5,438 nt of DNA from Acidobacteriota bacterium (lineage in GTDB: Bacteria; Acidobacteriota; Vicinamibacteria; Vicinamibacterales; CAVVIG01). The notes beneath the pieces are model-generated. The model was not told the origin of the DNA. It searched no databases and saw only the letters and a program-made list of their open reading frames with translations. A program made the position numbers and the translations under genes. Positions 5,195 through 5,438 of the stretch are shown piece by piece; the stretch's first letter is position 1, and the number at the start of each line of letters is the position of its first letter. The DNA is taken from assembly GCA_003222455.1 (NCBI GenBank), contig QHWF01000541.1:1-5438 (forward strand). Direction: 5' to 3'.

Positions 5195-5438
5195 TTATTC
5201 CACTGGCGCGGGGTCAGCTCTTCGACGAACTCGACGCACTTGAAGTCCATCAACTGCGCGGTCTTCTCCACACGACGATACAGCGGCATGCTGATTTTCC
5301 ATGGCCGCGTGAACACCGTCGGGTCTTCGATGGTCGCCTCGTACGACAGCAGATCCGGGCTCGTCCGCGTAAACCGTTCGACGACGTGCAATTGATCGCT
5401 GTGGAAGTTTCCGGCGCGATCGAACCAGGTTGAATCGT
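5195..5438 (-). CDS. C-terminal part of a HEGNY-related secreted protein, 5' end outside window; stop displaced by one base
   Basis: Reading in from the right edge on the minus strand gives DSTWFDRAGNFHSD, then HVVERFTR, IEDPTVFTRPW, SMPLYRR and FKCVEFVEEL. This parallels the ends of the two full-length paralogues (TTNF...LHV.ER..R, .DP.TW..PW, YEYAC), but with KCVEF in place of CHEGNY, so it is a different subtype. As written, no stop follows and the frame runs straight into the gene starting at 5148. A TAA lies at 5197-5195, one frame away. One extra base in the G4 run at 5210-5213 would end the protein as ELTPAPVE followed by this TAA, about 46 bases before the next start. The frame as given is open to 4084. 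Whether this is a real fusion, a frameshift mutation or a sequence error cannot be decided here. Confidence 0.7.
   Translation of the reverse strand, partial: RFNLVRSRRKLPQRSIARRRTVYADEPGSAVVRGDHRRPDGVHAAMENQHAAVSSCGEDRAVDGLQVRRVRRRADPAPVE

Noticed and set aside
4165..5433. Long plus-strand open frame (422 codons) antisense to HEGNY copy B
   Set aside because: It is a GC-rich shadow of the minus-strand gene, with no recognisable motifs, signal peptide or family match; the minus strand has clear paralogue conservation.

Overview
This window looks like GC-rich chromosomal DNA from an uncultured soil or sediment Acidobacteriota, most likely class Vicinamibacteria. That is an inference from the gene families: a DUF6152-type periplasmic protein, tandem DUF6644-type membrane proteins, and several copies of an uncharacterised secreted family whose members share GGYNxFW, ERC, YNN..QI, HDARI and CHEGNY motifs (called the 'HEGNY family' here). 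No taxonomic marker gene is present.

Layout. (1) 1-904, minus: an open frame running off the left edge. It encodes a short signal-like leader, a helical domain ending in a CxxCH haem motif as in class II cytochromes c (c'/c556), and then a HEGNY-family domain. (2) 905-1132: a divergent intergenic region. (3) 1133-1684 and 1862-2338, plus: two paralogous four-helix membrane proteins (DUF6644-like). Their 177 bp spacer is filled by a 23/24 bp tandem repeat. (4) 2339-2375: a 37 bp spacer between convergent genes, almost entirely an AT-rich 12 bp inverted repeat built from heptamers. (5) 2376-3473, 3575-4069, 4084-5148 and 5195-5438, all minus: a co-directional cluster read right to left. It contains the C-terminal end of a HEGNY-related protein, a full-length HEGNY protein, the DUF6152 protein, and a second full-length HEGNY protein. 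The spacer between the DUF6152 gene and the last gene holds the same 23/24 bp repeat family, again reading in the direction of transcription.

The genes suggest an envelope-located system: exported soluble proteins, small integral membrane proteins and a c-type cytochrome fusion. None of the non-cytochrome families has a biochemical function I can name. The joint role is therefore unknown; a link to electron transfer rests only on the fused haem domain.

Most notable points: the cytochrome-HEGNY fusion; the two spacer-filling, transcription-oriented minisatellites; the AT-rich palindrome at the convergent junction; and a missing stop between the two rightmost minus-strand modules. A one-base change in a G4 run would restore that stop.
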